In this document: positions 1-9,901 of the stretch, in pieces
Numbering within the stretch: the stretch's first letter is position 1
How the letters are laid out: every line of letters begins with the position of its first letter
Assembly (NCBI GenBank): GCA_037043015.1
Contig: CM073321.1
Coordinates: 35,070,101 to 35,134,100 of the forward strand
Reading direction: 5' to 3'
Source of the DNA: Bryum argenteum
Taxonomy: Eukaryota; Streptophyta; Bryopsida; Bryales; Bryaceae
DNA: 64,000 nt
The notes under the pieces: model-generated
Seen by the model: the letters and a program-made list of their open reading frames with translations, nothing else
Told to the model about the DNA's origin: nothing
Databases searched by the model: none
Translations under genes and position numbers: made by a program

Positions 1-540
1 TAACTTAGCGTATGTACTTATGGTTATATTTATTTATACTTACAAACTATTATTTGTACTTGTAAATACCCATCATCTGAACATAGTACATACTTTAGAA
101 GTAGAAGAAATTAATATGTATAAGACAATTCGTGGTACAAATATAGTATATTTGTTTTACTCTGATGATCAAAAAAATTACACATCAAAGTAAAGAGCCT
201 CATATAGAATTATTTTTACTCTTCAATGGTTTTTCATGCATGAATACTGTAGGGGATAAAAACTAAACATGACAGATCTTTTATTACAAAAGATAGGGAT
301 CAATGTACTCTCTAAATTACTCGTTTAAAACTAAGAATTTAGAGTACTTTAGAGTACTAAATTTAGTCACAATTTAGTCACAAAGTTCCATTAAAAACCT
401 AGACAATTACTTAGTCAAAATTTGGACAAAACTTGGACATAAATATAGTCAGAACGTAGTCAAAACTTAGCCAAGAATTATTTTAAAAAATTGTAAAAAT
501 ACTTAAAACGTAACAAACTTTTACTAATAATCAGTAAGGT
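1..540. other. AT-rich spacer, no gene seen
   Basis: This stretch is AT-rich and has no convincing ORF. It holds loose short repeats of TTTAGTCACAA and of tagtcaaaa/ttggacaaaa type between about 360 and 470. I see no RNA gene or promoter that I can support. Confidence 0.6.
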
Positions 541-552
541 AAAAACGTTTGC

Positions 553-656
553 CATGCCCATGATCATGTGCATGGGCATAGTCATGTACATGGCCATGTA
601 TGTATGTATGTATGACCATGTGCATGACCATGCCCATGCACATGATCATGGGCATG
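553..656. repeat. CATG-rich inverted repeat (hairpin)
   Basis: Positions 553-578 and 631-656 are perfect reverse complements over 26 nt. The segment between them is also built from CATG and TATG units, so the whole block could fold into a long hairpin. ORFs reading through it on either strand give Met/His-rich peptides, which are a by-product of the CATG repeat and not a gene. It could be the core of a small foldback element, but no target duplication was recognised. Confidence 0.8.
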
Positions 657-920
657 AAAAAGTTTTTTGTGATGGGATCTTGACGTCCCACCACCGCCGC
701 CTTTACCACGCAGGTCCCATCCCCCCCACTTACCTGCCATTGCCAGGCGCATTTCCTGCATTCTCTCTCCTTTCTCCTGCGCCTTGACATTCCTGCTTTT
801 GCTGCATTTTGCTTACCTCAGAATTAGCGCTGGTCCCTCGCATGTTGTGTTTTTGAGCTGTGTTGTCATTTTGCGCGCTTTACGAGATCAGGGTTTTTGT
901 TGTTTTTGTCGTTTTTGTCG

Positions 921-1100
921 AGGAGGAGGTTCGGGTAGTTGATTTCGTGCCATTTCGCTCGAGGCGCTACGAAGAGCGGCGAGGACGAGTTCTTAAGCGG
1001 AGAGCACGTTCACTACGAGGAGGTTCGAGAGTTTGATTTGGCGCCATCTGCTCGAGGCGCTGCGAAGAGCGGCGAGGACAACTTCAGTGCGGAGAGCACG
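921..1100. repeat. Tandem duplication of about 90 bp in a GC-rich leader-like region
   Basis: Two diverged copies of a unit lie side by side at about 921-1008 and 1017-1100. Both run from gaggaggttcg through ctcgaggcgct and gcggcgaggac to ggagagcacg. The region is GC-rich compared with the flanks. It may be part of the 5' leader of the gene whose exons begin at 4810, but no transcript evidence is available. Confidence 0.6.
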
Positions 1101-1175
1101 AGTTTACTGCTGTGAGCGGCAGTTCTTAGGGTTCTGCGCGCGGCGGTGCGTAGACTGCAGCGGCGGTAGAAATTT

Positions 1176-1292
1176 GCAGCGGTGAGCTTCTGCGGCCGTC
1201 GCCGGTGGGCTTCTTTGCAGCGGTGAGCTTCTGCGAGCGCCATTTTCTTGGCCGTCGCAGGTGGAAAATTGCAGCGGTGAGCTTCTGCGAGC
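1176..1292. repeat. Three copies of a 19-bp GC-rich repeat
   Basis: The unit gcagcggtgagcttctgcg occurs at about 1176, 1217 and 1271, separated by variable 22-35 bp spacers. Minus-strand ORFs here (His/Arg/Ala-rich) are low-complexity readings of the repeat, so I do not call a gene. Confidence 0.7.
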
Positions 1293-1404
1293 AACGGTGC
1301 TGGAGCTTCTGCTGCTGCCATCGTCGCGCTCGCTTGCTGTGGCCATCGCCTGTGCGGCTGCGAGTCTGAAGTCGGTACTACTCTAAGGTTCGTCATTATC
1401 TGCC

Positions 1405-1610
1405 TGTTGTGAGCATGGAGAAAGAGAAAGCAATATATAACTGGTATTGAAAGATCTTCATTGAACCTGTATATGGTTCACATATATATACCCCAGTTAG
1501 GGTAGTAATTTTAGATACTTTTACTTTAGACTTTTACTTAACTTGAACTAACCGGGGAGTAAGATCTAAGTAAGAGGTTCTAGAAGGTTCCGAGGTCGCT
1601 CATCACAACA
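1405..1610 (-). repeat. Copia 3' LTR
   Basis: This 206-bp repeat is nearly identical to 3537-3742 and has TG...CA ends. For the minus-strand element it is the downstream LTR, next to the purine-rich tract at 1611-1620. The near identity of the two LTRs implies fairly recent insertion. Confidence 0.9.
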
Positions 1611-1896
1611 CTCCTCCTCGACTGAGGAACACTTCACAACACTCCTCCTCGAACGATGATCTTCCTCGTTAAAAAACACTTCACGATGTTTTGAAGTGAA
1701 AAGAGTAAAGTCATCGTTCGCTATTAATATACACTAACTTAACAGCTGCTGAGCTTGATTTTGACCGCCATCATAATGTTGATAACATTGCTTCATAGAA
1801 CGCGTTGTGAAACGCTAGAAGTTCTCCTTCCACCAGCTTGTCTATGTCTTCCTTATCCTCCTCGCAAAGGCAATAGGGGTCCTCTTCAATCTTGTT

Positions 1897-2640
1897 CTAG
1901 CCAATCTTGGATGCTGAAATCAGGATCATGGTGTCCGCCATGTTGAAATTCTTCTGTAACTTCTTGATAGACGACTCCAAGTTTGCTCTCATCTGCATAA
2001 CAATTGATCTGCAATCCAAGACACTAGAAATTGCCACCAACATTTCCAATTCAAAGTTAGTATCACTTAGACAGACTTCATGACCCGTTAAAACATGTAT
2101 CATTTGTCTAAGCATGGTCACTCCTGGGTGACCCATCTTTGAGTGCCAAAGTTGAACCTTGTCAGGTATGGCAACTGAATATGTTGAATGGTCGCGGTGA
2201 CCAGTACTGAGAGAAGAGATCGAAATCTCATAGAGGCCGTTAGCTCCACAGTGTGCAGTAGCGAGGTAAAGCAGCGCTCCGACCACAGCGAGGTACTTTT
2301 GCTCATCCTTCTCATTCTCCTCCTCCTCGCAAGGTCGGTACGGGTCGTCTCTCGTGCTGCTCCTCCCGATCATTGGTGCCGAAAGGGAATTGGCGTTGGA
2401 CATGTTAAATGCCTTGAGGAACTTCTTAGTGTAAGTGTCCTGGTGGAGAAGAATACTCCCGTCGGGAAGATGGCATACCTGAAGTCCAAGACAAAACGTA
2501 GTGCGGCCAAGGAGTTTCATCTCGAACTCAGTAGTGAGAAGCTCCTCAACCTTGGTGCACAATGCGTCAGTACCCACCAAATTGAGGTCATCTACATAAA
2601 CTGCGAGGATAACAAAGACAGAATCTCAACAAAGCACAAA
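1897..2640 (-). pseudogene. Copia reverse transcriptase fragment fused to a pre-integrase fragment
   Basis: Read on the minus strand, the segment starts with the RT active-site box YVDD near 2600. It continues through the Copia RT connection (KLLGRTTFCLGLQV, VGALLYLATA) and then jumps into a GAG-pre-integrase segment (LWHSKMGHPGVTMLRQM) near 2160. In normal Copia order pre-integrase comes before RT, so the polyprotein has been rearranged or deleted. The last 50 or so residues are Lys- and Ser-rich and I do not recognise them as Copia; they may be captured host sequence. RT is also deleted upstream of YVDD. Confidence 0.8.
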
Positions 2641-2867
2641 GATGCAAGGTAAGGCATCGCGGCATGTGAAGCCTTGATGAGTATGGAACCTCCTAAGGTG
2701 ATGATATCAGGCACGCCCCAAGGCGACAACAAGTACCATGAGATTGCAGGAGCGCCTATGCGCTACCACTGCTGAACAAGCGAGTCTCATTGTTGTTCAT
2801 TTTATCGCTACCACTGCTATGCAGGAGCGTCTTATGCCACAACTAGGCCTTCGGAAGCACCGCCAGA

Positions 2868-3221
2868 TTACATTCCCATGGCGTGTCCGCCATGATGGTA
2901 ATGCGTAAACGCCAGTCGGTCCCGGTATCCATCACCATCAAATTCACCTTCTCCATCAACAGTGGAGGCGCGAATGCCATTGGCAAGCAGAGCCCGGTAG
3001 CTGATCAGACTCCGGGGTGCATCAAGAGCATACATAGCTCTTTCAATCCTGAGGGGGAATCCCCGGGGCAGAACCACTCTTGCCCGGCCCTCTCGAAACT
3101 TCAAGTTTCGCCTTCCGGTAATCATGACAAGGTCACAATTCAACCAGGTATCACTCGTGGAATTAAAATTCCTGCTTCCCTTCACTGGAGCATCCTCCCA
3201 TAGGCTAGTTACTTCTTCCAT
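2868..3221 (-). pseudogene. Copia protease fragment
   Basis: The 117-residue minus-strand reading contains a typical Copia region downstream of the protease active site (GRRNLKFREGRARVVLPRG, then YALDAPRSLISYR). The catalytic D(S/T)G is not present in this frame. It lies upstream of the RT fragment on the coding strand, as expected for Copia. Confidence 0.75.
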
Positions 3222-3536
3222 ATCGGTGGCAAGGATTGACGTCCCTGTAGAAGTCGCGGCGGTCGCTGTGACAGTACATGTCGTGGCGCCTGGTATTGGT
3301 GTTTCCTCCTTTGAATCTTCGAGTGTGTTATCTCTTAGTTGATATCATTTTTGTACCTGATTGAAACTCTATCATGCATGCGTTGTGCAATGATGTCCTC
3401 TGGTCTTTGGCAAATTTTAAGCAAGCTTCTTTACAAAATACTTTAGACCCTGTGCAAGCTCTCTCCAAAAAGTGTAGAAAAGCAAAGAGAAAACTAAAAT
3501 CAAACTCTCGGCTGGTAGAGGCACGTGCTGATAACG

Positions 3537-3742
3537 TGTTGTGAGCATGGAGAAAGAGGAAGCAATATATAACTGGTATTGAAAGATCTTCATTGAACCT
3601 GTATATGGTTCACATATATATACCCCAGTTAGGGTAGTAATTTTAGATACTTTTACTTTAGACTTTTACTTAACTTGAACTAACCGGAGAGTAAGATCTA
3701 AGTAAGAGGTTCTAGAAGGTTCCGAGGTCGCTCATCACAACA
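3537..3742 (-). repeat. Copia 5' LTR
   Basis: This is the second 206-bp copy of the TGTTGTGA...TCACAACA repeat, adjoining the primer-binding-like sequence at about 3523-3536. On the minus strand it is the upstream LTR. The target duplication CTGCC follows at 3743-3747. Confidence 0.9.
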
Positions 3743-3748
3743 CTGCCG

Positions 3749-4342
3749 TGTTAACGGAATATTCGTAGTATATTCGCTAGGCTATTTTTAGTCTAGTCTC
3801 TACCCGGCAGGTATAGACCCGGCAGGCGATACCCGGTAGGGTTAGCAGGTCGGATCTCTAGTTGTTGTTTTTAGAGTCTTAGACTCATTTTGGACACCCG
3901 ACCTTTCTGGCCGACCTGGCAGACTGGTCGGCTGACCTGTTGTTCTCAGCTGGATCTGACAGTCAGTCAGACCCAGCCGACTATATGTACCACCCTCTTC
4001 TCCGTGAGGGTTGTTGCTAGTTAATCTATCCCTCTTTGCCAGTAACCTCGGAGTTCTGCATAGTCTTCTATTCTGTTCTTCCGTTGTGTGTGTTTGAATA
4101 GACTAGCCGACTTTTGTTTGCAGGATCTCTGATCTGTTTGTGAGAATCGTGTGTTTTCTCTCTCTCTAGTGTTTAGCAGACCCGACCTAAAGCTGTCTGG
4201 TCCCTCTAGATACTCACTAGTCGGTAGAGTAAACTCCCTTCCCTTCTTGATAGTCGCAGTTTTGATAACCCGACGTTATTGTGACTAGTAGGAAATTAAC
4301 TTAGACTCGTTAGGGTATGGTTTCAGAAAAACCCCCTTAACA
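3749..4342. mobile_element. Solo LTR of an unidentified retrotransposon
   Basis: The 594-bp segment begins TGTTAA and ends TTAACA and is flanked by a perfect TGCCG duplication (3744-3748, 4343-4347). It contains no coding sequence, which fits a solo LTR left by LTR-LTR recombination. Its 5' target copy overlaps the Copia 3' target copy by 4 bp, so the two insertions are back to back. Orientation and family are not determined. Confidence 0.85.
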
Positions 4343-4809
4343 TGCCGTAGCGTAGTTTAGGGTTTAGGGCCCGTCATCGCAGTTTCAGAGCCGGAATACC
4401 CCGCTCTTTTAGAGTCTGAATCTGCAGCATTAGAGTTCAGTACTCGTGGAGTGAAGGATTTGTGCGTAGTAGTGTCGGCATGGGGACAGCAAAGTTGCAC
4501 ATTTGCAAGGAGATTGTAGAGAGATTCGAAATTTCCTTCTGTGACGAAATTTGTGAACCGTTACTTTTGAGAGTTGGGTCAAAGTAAAAATTGCGCACTT
4601 GTAGTTAGAATTTGCAAGCTGCTCGGTGTGTTGAGTCGTGGCGTAGCAATTTGCAGTAACTTGTATTTGAATTGCTTGTAGTGAATCTTTGTGCATTCGT
4701 TCGTCGACAGTGTGGAACTTCTCTAAGCTCATTTTAACCCTGAAGTCTAGCAAGTTTATTCTATTTGAAAACTATCTAGGTTTTTGATTTGCTTCTTCAC
4801 ATTCTGTGT

Positions 4810-7003
4810 ATGAAGTCACGCTTGCCCTCTAATGCGAATGCTGAATCAAAAAGTGCAGATACAATTGTGGGAGATAGATTTGCTCAAGATCGGGTTCAAG
4901 ATTCAATTGCTAAGAACTTGGAGATAGTCGTATTTGAAGAAGAATATCGAGGTAAGGTGAGACAAAAGTTTGTGTAAGAATCAGTCAGCTAGGACTTGTT
5001 ATGATTTTTTGTATTTTTGTATTCTCGCTTTCATTGTTGTGCATTGTTCATAGCACTTCCTTTGAAGATTCAATGCTGATGCTATAGCTTGAAACTCGTA
5101 CATGTTTGAATTTCACGTAAAGTGCAACATGTTATGCTAGATTGCTTCATATTGTTAAAAGAAAGCCCACGCTTCCGCTTTGAACTAAGTATTCATTAAC
5201 CTCTGATTCGAAGTACATATGCTAGTATTCACTAAACTCTGAATAATACACCACAAATGCTCACAAGCAAACGTAGTTCCTCACAAACCTCCCCAATCCA
5301 GGACCAATCACATTCTTGTGCAGGTCAAGCCCAAGCGAAGTGCATCACAGAAGTCCATCGCCGAGTATAGAAGAAGAATGGCAGACAGGTGATCATCATC
5401 AGCAAAAACCCACTAAAACACAGTGTAGTTCAGCTAGAGCAGAGAAGAATAAGCCCTTAGAAAAATATGCCCCCTACATAGAAGCGGCTGCAATTTAGCT
5501 CGAGTCGAGCTAAATTGTAGTTGACGAATGCTTCTACAGTTTAGCTCGACTCGAGCTAAACTGTAGTTGACGAATGTCTCTACAGTTTAGCTCGACTCGA
5601 GCTTAACTGAAGCTCACACTACCTACACAGTTTAGCTCGAGTCGAGCTATACTGTACTCGACCAATGCTTCTACCGTTTAGCTCGACTCGAGCTAAACTG
5701 TAGATAAGAATACCTACACAGTTTAGCTCGAGTCAAGCTAAACTGTAGCTCACACTACCTAGACAGTTTAGCTCGAGTTGAGCTAAATTGTAGCTGACTA
5801 CCTACACAGTTTAGCTCGAGTCGAGATAAACTGTAGCTGACTACCTAGACAGTTTAGCTCGAGTCGAGCTAAATTGTACTCAATAAATGATTCTATAGTT
5901 CAACTCGACTCGAGCTAAACTGTAGCTGACAAGCCTCTACAGTATAGCTCAAGTCGAGCTAAACTGCTGCTCATGTTAAGAACAAACTCCTTATTACAAA
6001 GCAATTCAGGGTTTAGGGAACAAATTTTGCGTGACTAATTTGACAATGAAATCTACATAACACACTGTAGCTAAGCTATAGCAAACTAGAAACTTCTCTA
6101 ATAATATAACAAAGCCTAAACTGATCCGGCTACACTTCAGCTCGAGTCGAGCTAAACTATAGTTGACACATGCCTCTACAGTTTAGCTCGACTCGAGCTA
6201 AACTATTGAGGTGAAGTTAAATGCGTCATACAGTTTAGATGACGTGAAAACCACACTGAAACATGACCTACTCAATAAAACATGGCAAACTAAACATGGG
6301 GGAGATCTCAGAGCAAAGCAGCTCGCAATCAAACTGCGATCTGTAATTTCGCATCTGACACACGCTGACGTTTTGGCGAAAACTATAATCCTCAAAGGAA
6401 AAGTTCCACTGGAGGGATCTGGGCTGACTGCGACGGAGAGCGGCGTACAGAGCAAGACCCCCTCACGTCGGCAACGTGCAACAAGACCTGCGGCTACAGC
6501 TACCACTACTTCTGACTCGCCTGCGAAGAAAAGAGAAGCTCCAGTGAAGAAGTCGGCCGAGGCGAATAAGAAGAAGAGCATGCTCATCGCCAAAGAGGAT
6601 GCTTTTACGGCTTTGAACGTAGCGATTACTGCCATTCCAAAGAACGTTAATACTGTGGAGGAAATCGACTTTAAGAACGTGAACCTTAAATATCGGAAGT
6701 TCTTCACAGACTGCCAAGATGCTTTCGTCTTTCCTAAGCTTGACACGAAGATGGAAATCGACACGATGAGGATGTTCGAGTCCCCTCCGCAACGGACAAT
6801 CCGGGCCTTTGAGAAGAAGGGCAAGACGGACTTGATGAATTTCCTCATCAATATGCCTGACAGATCGCAGAAGCAAACGCTCTGCGTAATGCCGAAGTTA
6901 GACGTGAAGCCGAACGGCCTAGAGGATATGCAGGACTGCGACTTCTGGATAATCAACGGCCAACACAGTTCTCCGCCTGGAAGCAGATGCTTGAGTCCAA
7001 AGT
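4810..7003 (+). CDS. Unrecognised multi-exon gene, 3' end lost to chromovirus A
   Basis: Proposed coding exons are 4810-4956, 5324-5388 and 6234-about 7003. Exon 1 starts at the first ATG (MKSRLPSNANAES) and ends AAG|GTGAGA. Exon 2 follows TGTGCAG and reads VKPKRSASQKSIAEYRRRM, with donor CAG|GTGATC. Exon 3 follows ATACAG. The phases (0, then 2) join in frame. Exon 3 encodes a basic linker (KKREAPVKKSAEANKKK) and ends with an INGQHS motif reminiscent of the ParB/Srx-type INGQHR box. A one-base frame break follows the motif, after which SAWKQMLESK can be read. The reading is cut at 7004 by the chromovirus LTR. Function is unknown; it could be a gene tied to a transposon family. Exon structure is my inference from splice consensus. 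Confidence 0.5.
5491..6205. repeat. Intronic tandem array of 27-bp palindromes, about 45-bp period
   Basis: Eleven copies of a near-perfect palindrome, consensus cagtttagctcga plus its mirror around one central G or C, start at about 5491, 5537, 5583, 5628, 5674, 5719, 5764, 5807, 5850, 5895 and 5940. The spacing is 43-46 bp. Two more copies start at about 6133 and 6179 after a gap. Linkers are of two kinds (ttgacgaatgcttcta and ctcacactaccta types). The array lies in the proposed intron between 5389 and 6233. It is not CRISPR: the linkers are themselves repeated and the host is a eukaryote. Confidence 0.9.
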
Positions 7004-8295
7004 TGTCGCGCACCTCTCCTTGAGGAGTGCCCGCAACACCAAGGGCCCAAGGGGGACACCGGAGTGACGCCCGGGCCTTGGGGTGCCAAGGTGAAGGGAA
7101 CCTAAGTGGGCCTAGTGTGGGAGAGGACCCCGGGCGTTGGAGACGCCTCTCACCCACGGAGACTAGGAGCCACGAGGGAATGGACATGAGATTATGGAAG
7201 CTCATGTTGCCACGATTCCGGGATGCTAAGGAGCACCTCATTTGGAGGTGTGAGCTAAAAGTTATGGGAGTTGGAAGATTGTGGGACTAAAGGGAGTGCT
7301 GTCCAGGGACAGTGCTGGACTGGGAAGCTGGCCCGGGACTCCCGAATCTTCAGAGGGGCATAACTCCCTCAATACTTGTCGGAATGAGGCAAGTAAGGTG
7401 TCTATCGGCATCTACTTGACGAGTAGATGTCGATAGAGTGGTCGCTCGTCGCGTTTGGATGCGGGACGAGGTAGATACGAGCCCTGGAAGGTTCGGGAAG
7501 TCTCCGGGGCCTTCCAGCGGCTAAGGCATTGGGAGATTGGGTGGTCTTCCAAAACTAAGAGGTGTGAGGGTCCAGCCCTTCACCTAGGACCAGGGGGCTG
7601 CCGAATCCCACAGAGTATACTATGGGGAGGGCTGGTCTCCTCCCCACTCCCATGGTGCCTTGGTGGTGACCAAGGTGGGAGTCCCGAGTGGTGTGGCTAG
7701 TGTTGGGGCCTCACCATGGGGACTCCCAAGCCAAGGTGAGTCCCAATGGGTGGAGCTAGTGTTGGGGCTCCACCATGGGGACTCAAAGTGCAAAATGAGG
7801 CACGGTGGGTGGAGCTAGTGTTGGGGCTTCACCACGGTGGCTCATAAGGACAAGGTGAGTCCCGGTGGGGAGCTAGTGTTGGGGCTTCACCACGGGACTC
7901 ATATAGGCAAAATGAGGACCATGAGTGCTACCGATGTGGGGTGGTGTCTCACCGCCGGCGTTGTGATTACTTGGTGGCCTTGGGGTCACCATGGTGGTCA
8001 TGGGCGGTGGTGAGGAGACACCACCAAGTGCGGTTAGGCCGCGTGGTATGGGAGTGCCACCAAGTTGGGCCTTGGACATAAGTGGAAGTCCGCACCAAAC
8101 CATTGGCTACCTACGAAGGGGTTGAGTCCCGGTTGCATGAGTAGGAGGGATTGATAACCAAGCGGTGAGCTTGGTGGTTGGTATGGAGAGCTAACTTTGT
8201 GCATGTGGGGGATGTGCAGAGTTAGCGCTCGTGACACTTGCTACAGTTGGGAAAAAGTTGGTGTAAGCCAAGGTGAGCTAGCAAGGGTTGCGACA
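7004..8295 (+). repeat. Chromovirus A 5' LTR
   Basis: This 1,292-bp LTR differs from the 3' copy by about a dozen substitutions and single-base indels counted by eye, under about 1 percent. It contains several imperfect direct repeats of about 50-70 bp (the tgtggctagtgttggggc... caccatggggactc type, 7690-7920). It also holds a hairpin with arms gcatctacttgac and gagtagatgtcgatag near 7400. Confidence 0.92.
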
Positions 8296-9184
8296 TGGGT
8301 GGTTTCCTTGGCATGGGGCACATTCAACACCAGAGCTCAAGCGTGGGAAGGAAGAAAGGGATCGCCAAGAGAGGTTGATTGAACACCTCATGATGCAAGG
8401 CTCCCGACCTTCATCTTCCACCAAAAAGTTGGCTAAGGTAAACATGCCAAGCACCTTCTCGGGACTTGGTAAGGCAAGGAAGGTGAAGGAATTCCTTCTT
8501 GAGATGGATAACTACTATGATGTCCAAAAGCCGGATGAGGAGGACAAAGTTTCCATTGCGGTGACATTTCTCAAGGATCATGCTCTTCAATGGTGGACAA
8601 GCAAAAAGGAGCAAGAGCCGGAGTTGGTGGCAAACTTGACTTGGGGTGGCTTCAAAGACTTGTTGAGTGAACGCTCACACACCAGAGTATCGGGAGTTGA
8701 GGGAAGGCATGAACTTGGTGCAAATGAGGCACACCGGGTCTCTCAAGGCCTATGTGCGTGACTTCAATGCCCAAATGAATGCCACACCCAAGATGGATGA
8801 GTTCTCTAAGAAGTGCATCTTTTTGGGTGGGCTTCAAAAGTGGGTGGTGGATGCCTTGTTCAAGTTCCCAAAACTTCACGAGGATGTGGCGGGCATCATC
8901 AAGATTGTTGAAAGGATTGAGGTCGATGGACCCGAGAGGAAGTCAAGTGGCCCCTCTCAACAAAGCGGATCAAATAGGAATGCGGCTCGAGGCAAAGAGC
9001 GCAAGAAGTTTGGCTTTGGCAACAAACACAAGGGACAAGTGGATGGTGGAGCCCTCTAAAAAAAAAGGAACACCAAGGGGGAAAGCCATCGAAAGGGGGA
9101 GACAAAGGTGATGACACCAAGGCCAAGAGGTGTCATGGTTGTGGCAAGATTGGCCACTTCATTGCGGAGTGCCCCGACAAGAAG
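8296..9184 (+). pseudogene. Chromovirus A gag with CCHC knuckle, frame-broken
   Basis: The capsid-like segment (NMPSTFSGLGKARKVKEF, then ALQWWTSKKEQ) runs in one frame to about 8670 and continues in another (EYRELREGMNLVQMRHTGSL...). A third frame is needed for the knuckle CHGCGKIGHFIAEC at about 9131-9172. At least two indels therefore break gag. In an intact element it would form the virus-like particle and the knuckle would bind RNA. Confidence 0.85.
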
Positions 9185-9901
9185 GTGAGTACCATTGCAA
9201 GTCTTGCTTGTGTTGAAGACCGCATACTAGAAGGAGGTTTTGTGGCCAAGGCAAGTAGCCTCAAGCCAAGGCCGGGCCTCTTGTTTCTTGAGGCCCAAGT
9301 GAAGAACAAAGATGTCTCATGTTTGGTTGATACAGGGGCAACGCACTCCTTCATGAGTCCCAAACTAGCAAGGGAGTTGGGCTTGCCACTGCAAAAGGCA
9401 AGCAAGCCCATCAATGTGCGTTTTGCAAAGGGCGAACCGCACAAGACGGAGGAAGTGGCGTTGCAAGTGACCTTGAAGTGTGGGACATTGGAGTTTGTTG
9501 AGAATTTCACATTATGTGAGATGGATGAGGTAGACCTCATCTTAGGGGATACCTTCTTTGAGGCGCACACAATGGATGTGAGGCGCAAGCCACCACGGTT
9601 AGTGGTGCGCCGTGATGGCAAGGAGTTAGTGTTGAAGTTAACTCGTGGCCCTTCAATAGCGGGGGGCAAATTAAACTTGGTCTCTTTAGACCAAATGTTG
9701 GAACATCAATTTGTGGTGATGGCTCGTGAAGAGCAACTTGGGCATGAGGGGAAGGGGGTGCAACAACCACTTCCCAAAGAAATTCAAGAGGTGTTGGCCA
9801 AGTACAAGGATGTGCTTACCAATGAGTTACCCAAAGAGCTACCCCAAGAAGAGAAGTGGATCACAAGATCGAGGTGCTACCGGAGCCGAGCCACCTTCTA
9901 A
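9185..9901 (+). pseudogene. Chromovirus A aspartic protease region
   Basis: The frame contains the pepsin-like catalytic box LVDTGATHSF about 45 residues in, and the second structural strand LILGDTFF. It then runs into the protease-RT linker ([18 protein letters not shown]). It ends in a frame break at about 9870, just before the RT N-terminus. In a working element it would cut Gag-Pol. Only the boundary with RT is damaged. Confidence 0.85.

Larger units (their letters stand above)
1405..3742 (-). mobile_element. Deleted, rearranged Ty1/Copia LTR retrotransposon
   Basis: Two 206-bp terminal repeats (1405-1610, 3537-3742) begin TGTTGTGA and end TCACAACA. They are flanked by a perfect 5-bp target duplication CTGCC (1400-1404, 3743-3747). 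Coding fragments are on the minus strand. On that strand a half-tRNA-type primer site (TTATCAGCACG) adjoins the LTR at about 3523-3536, and a purine tract (CGAGGAGGAG, 1611-1620 complement) precedes the other LTR. At 2.34 kb it is half the length of an autonomous Copia. Gag, most of integrase and RNase H are missing, and the remaining domains are out of order, so it could only move with help from a relative. Confidence 0.92.

Noticed and set aside
524..790. Met/His-rich ORFs on both strands
   Set aside because: They are translations of the CATG inverted repeat and have no domain or codon signal.
4353..4367. Telomere-like TTTAGGG units
   Set aside because: Only two units are present; such telo-box-like words are common in plant leaders and do not show a telomere.
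5491..6205. Possible CRISPR array
   Set aside because: Repeats are palindromes separated by similar, repeated linkers rather than unique spacers, and the context is a eukaryotic intron.
6198..7241. Minus-strand 347-codon ORF
   Set aside because: It is the shadow of the plus-strand exon and LTR; it has no recognisable motif and crosses the LTR boundary at 7004.
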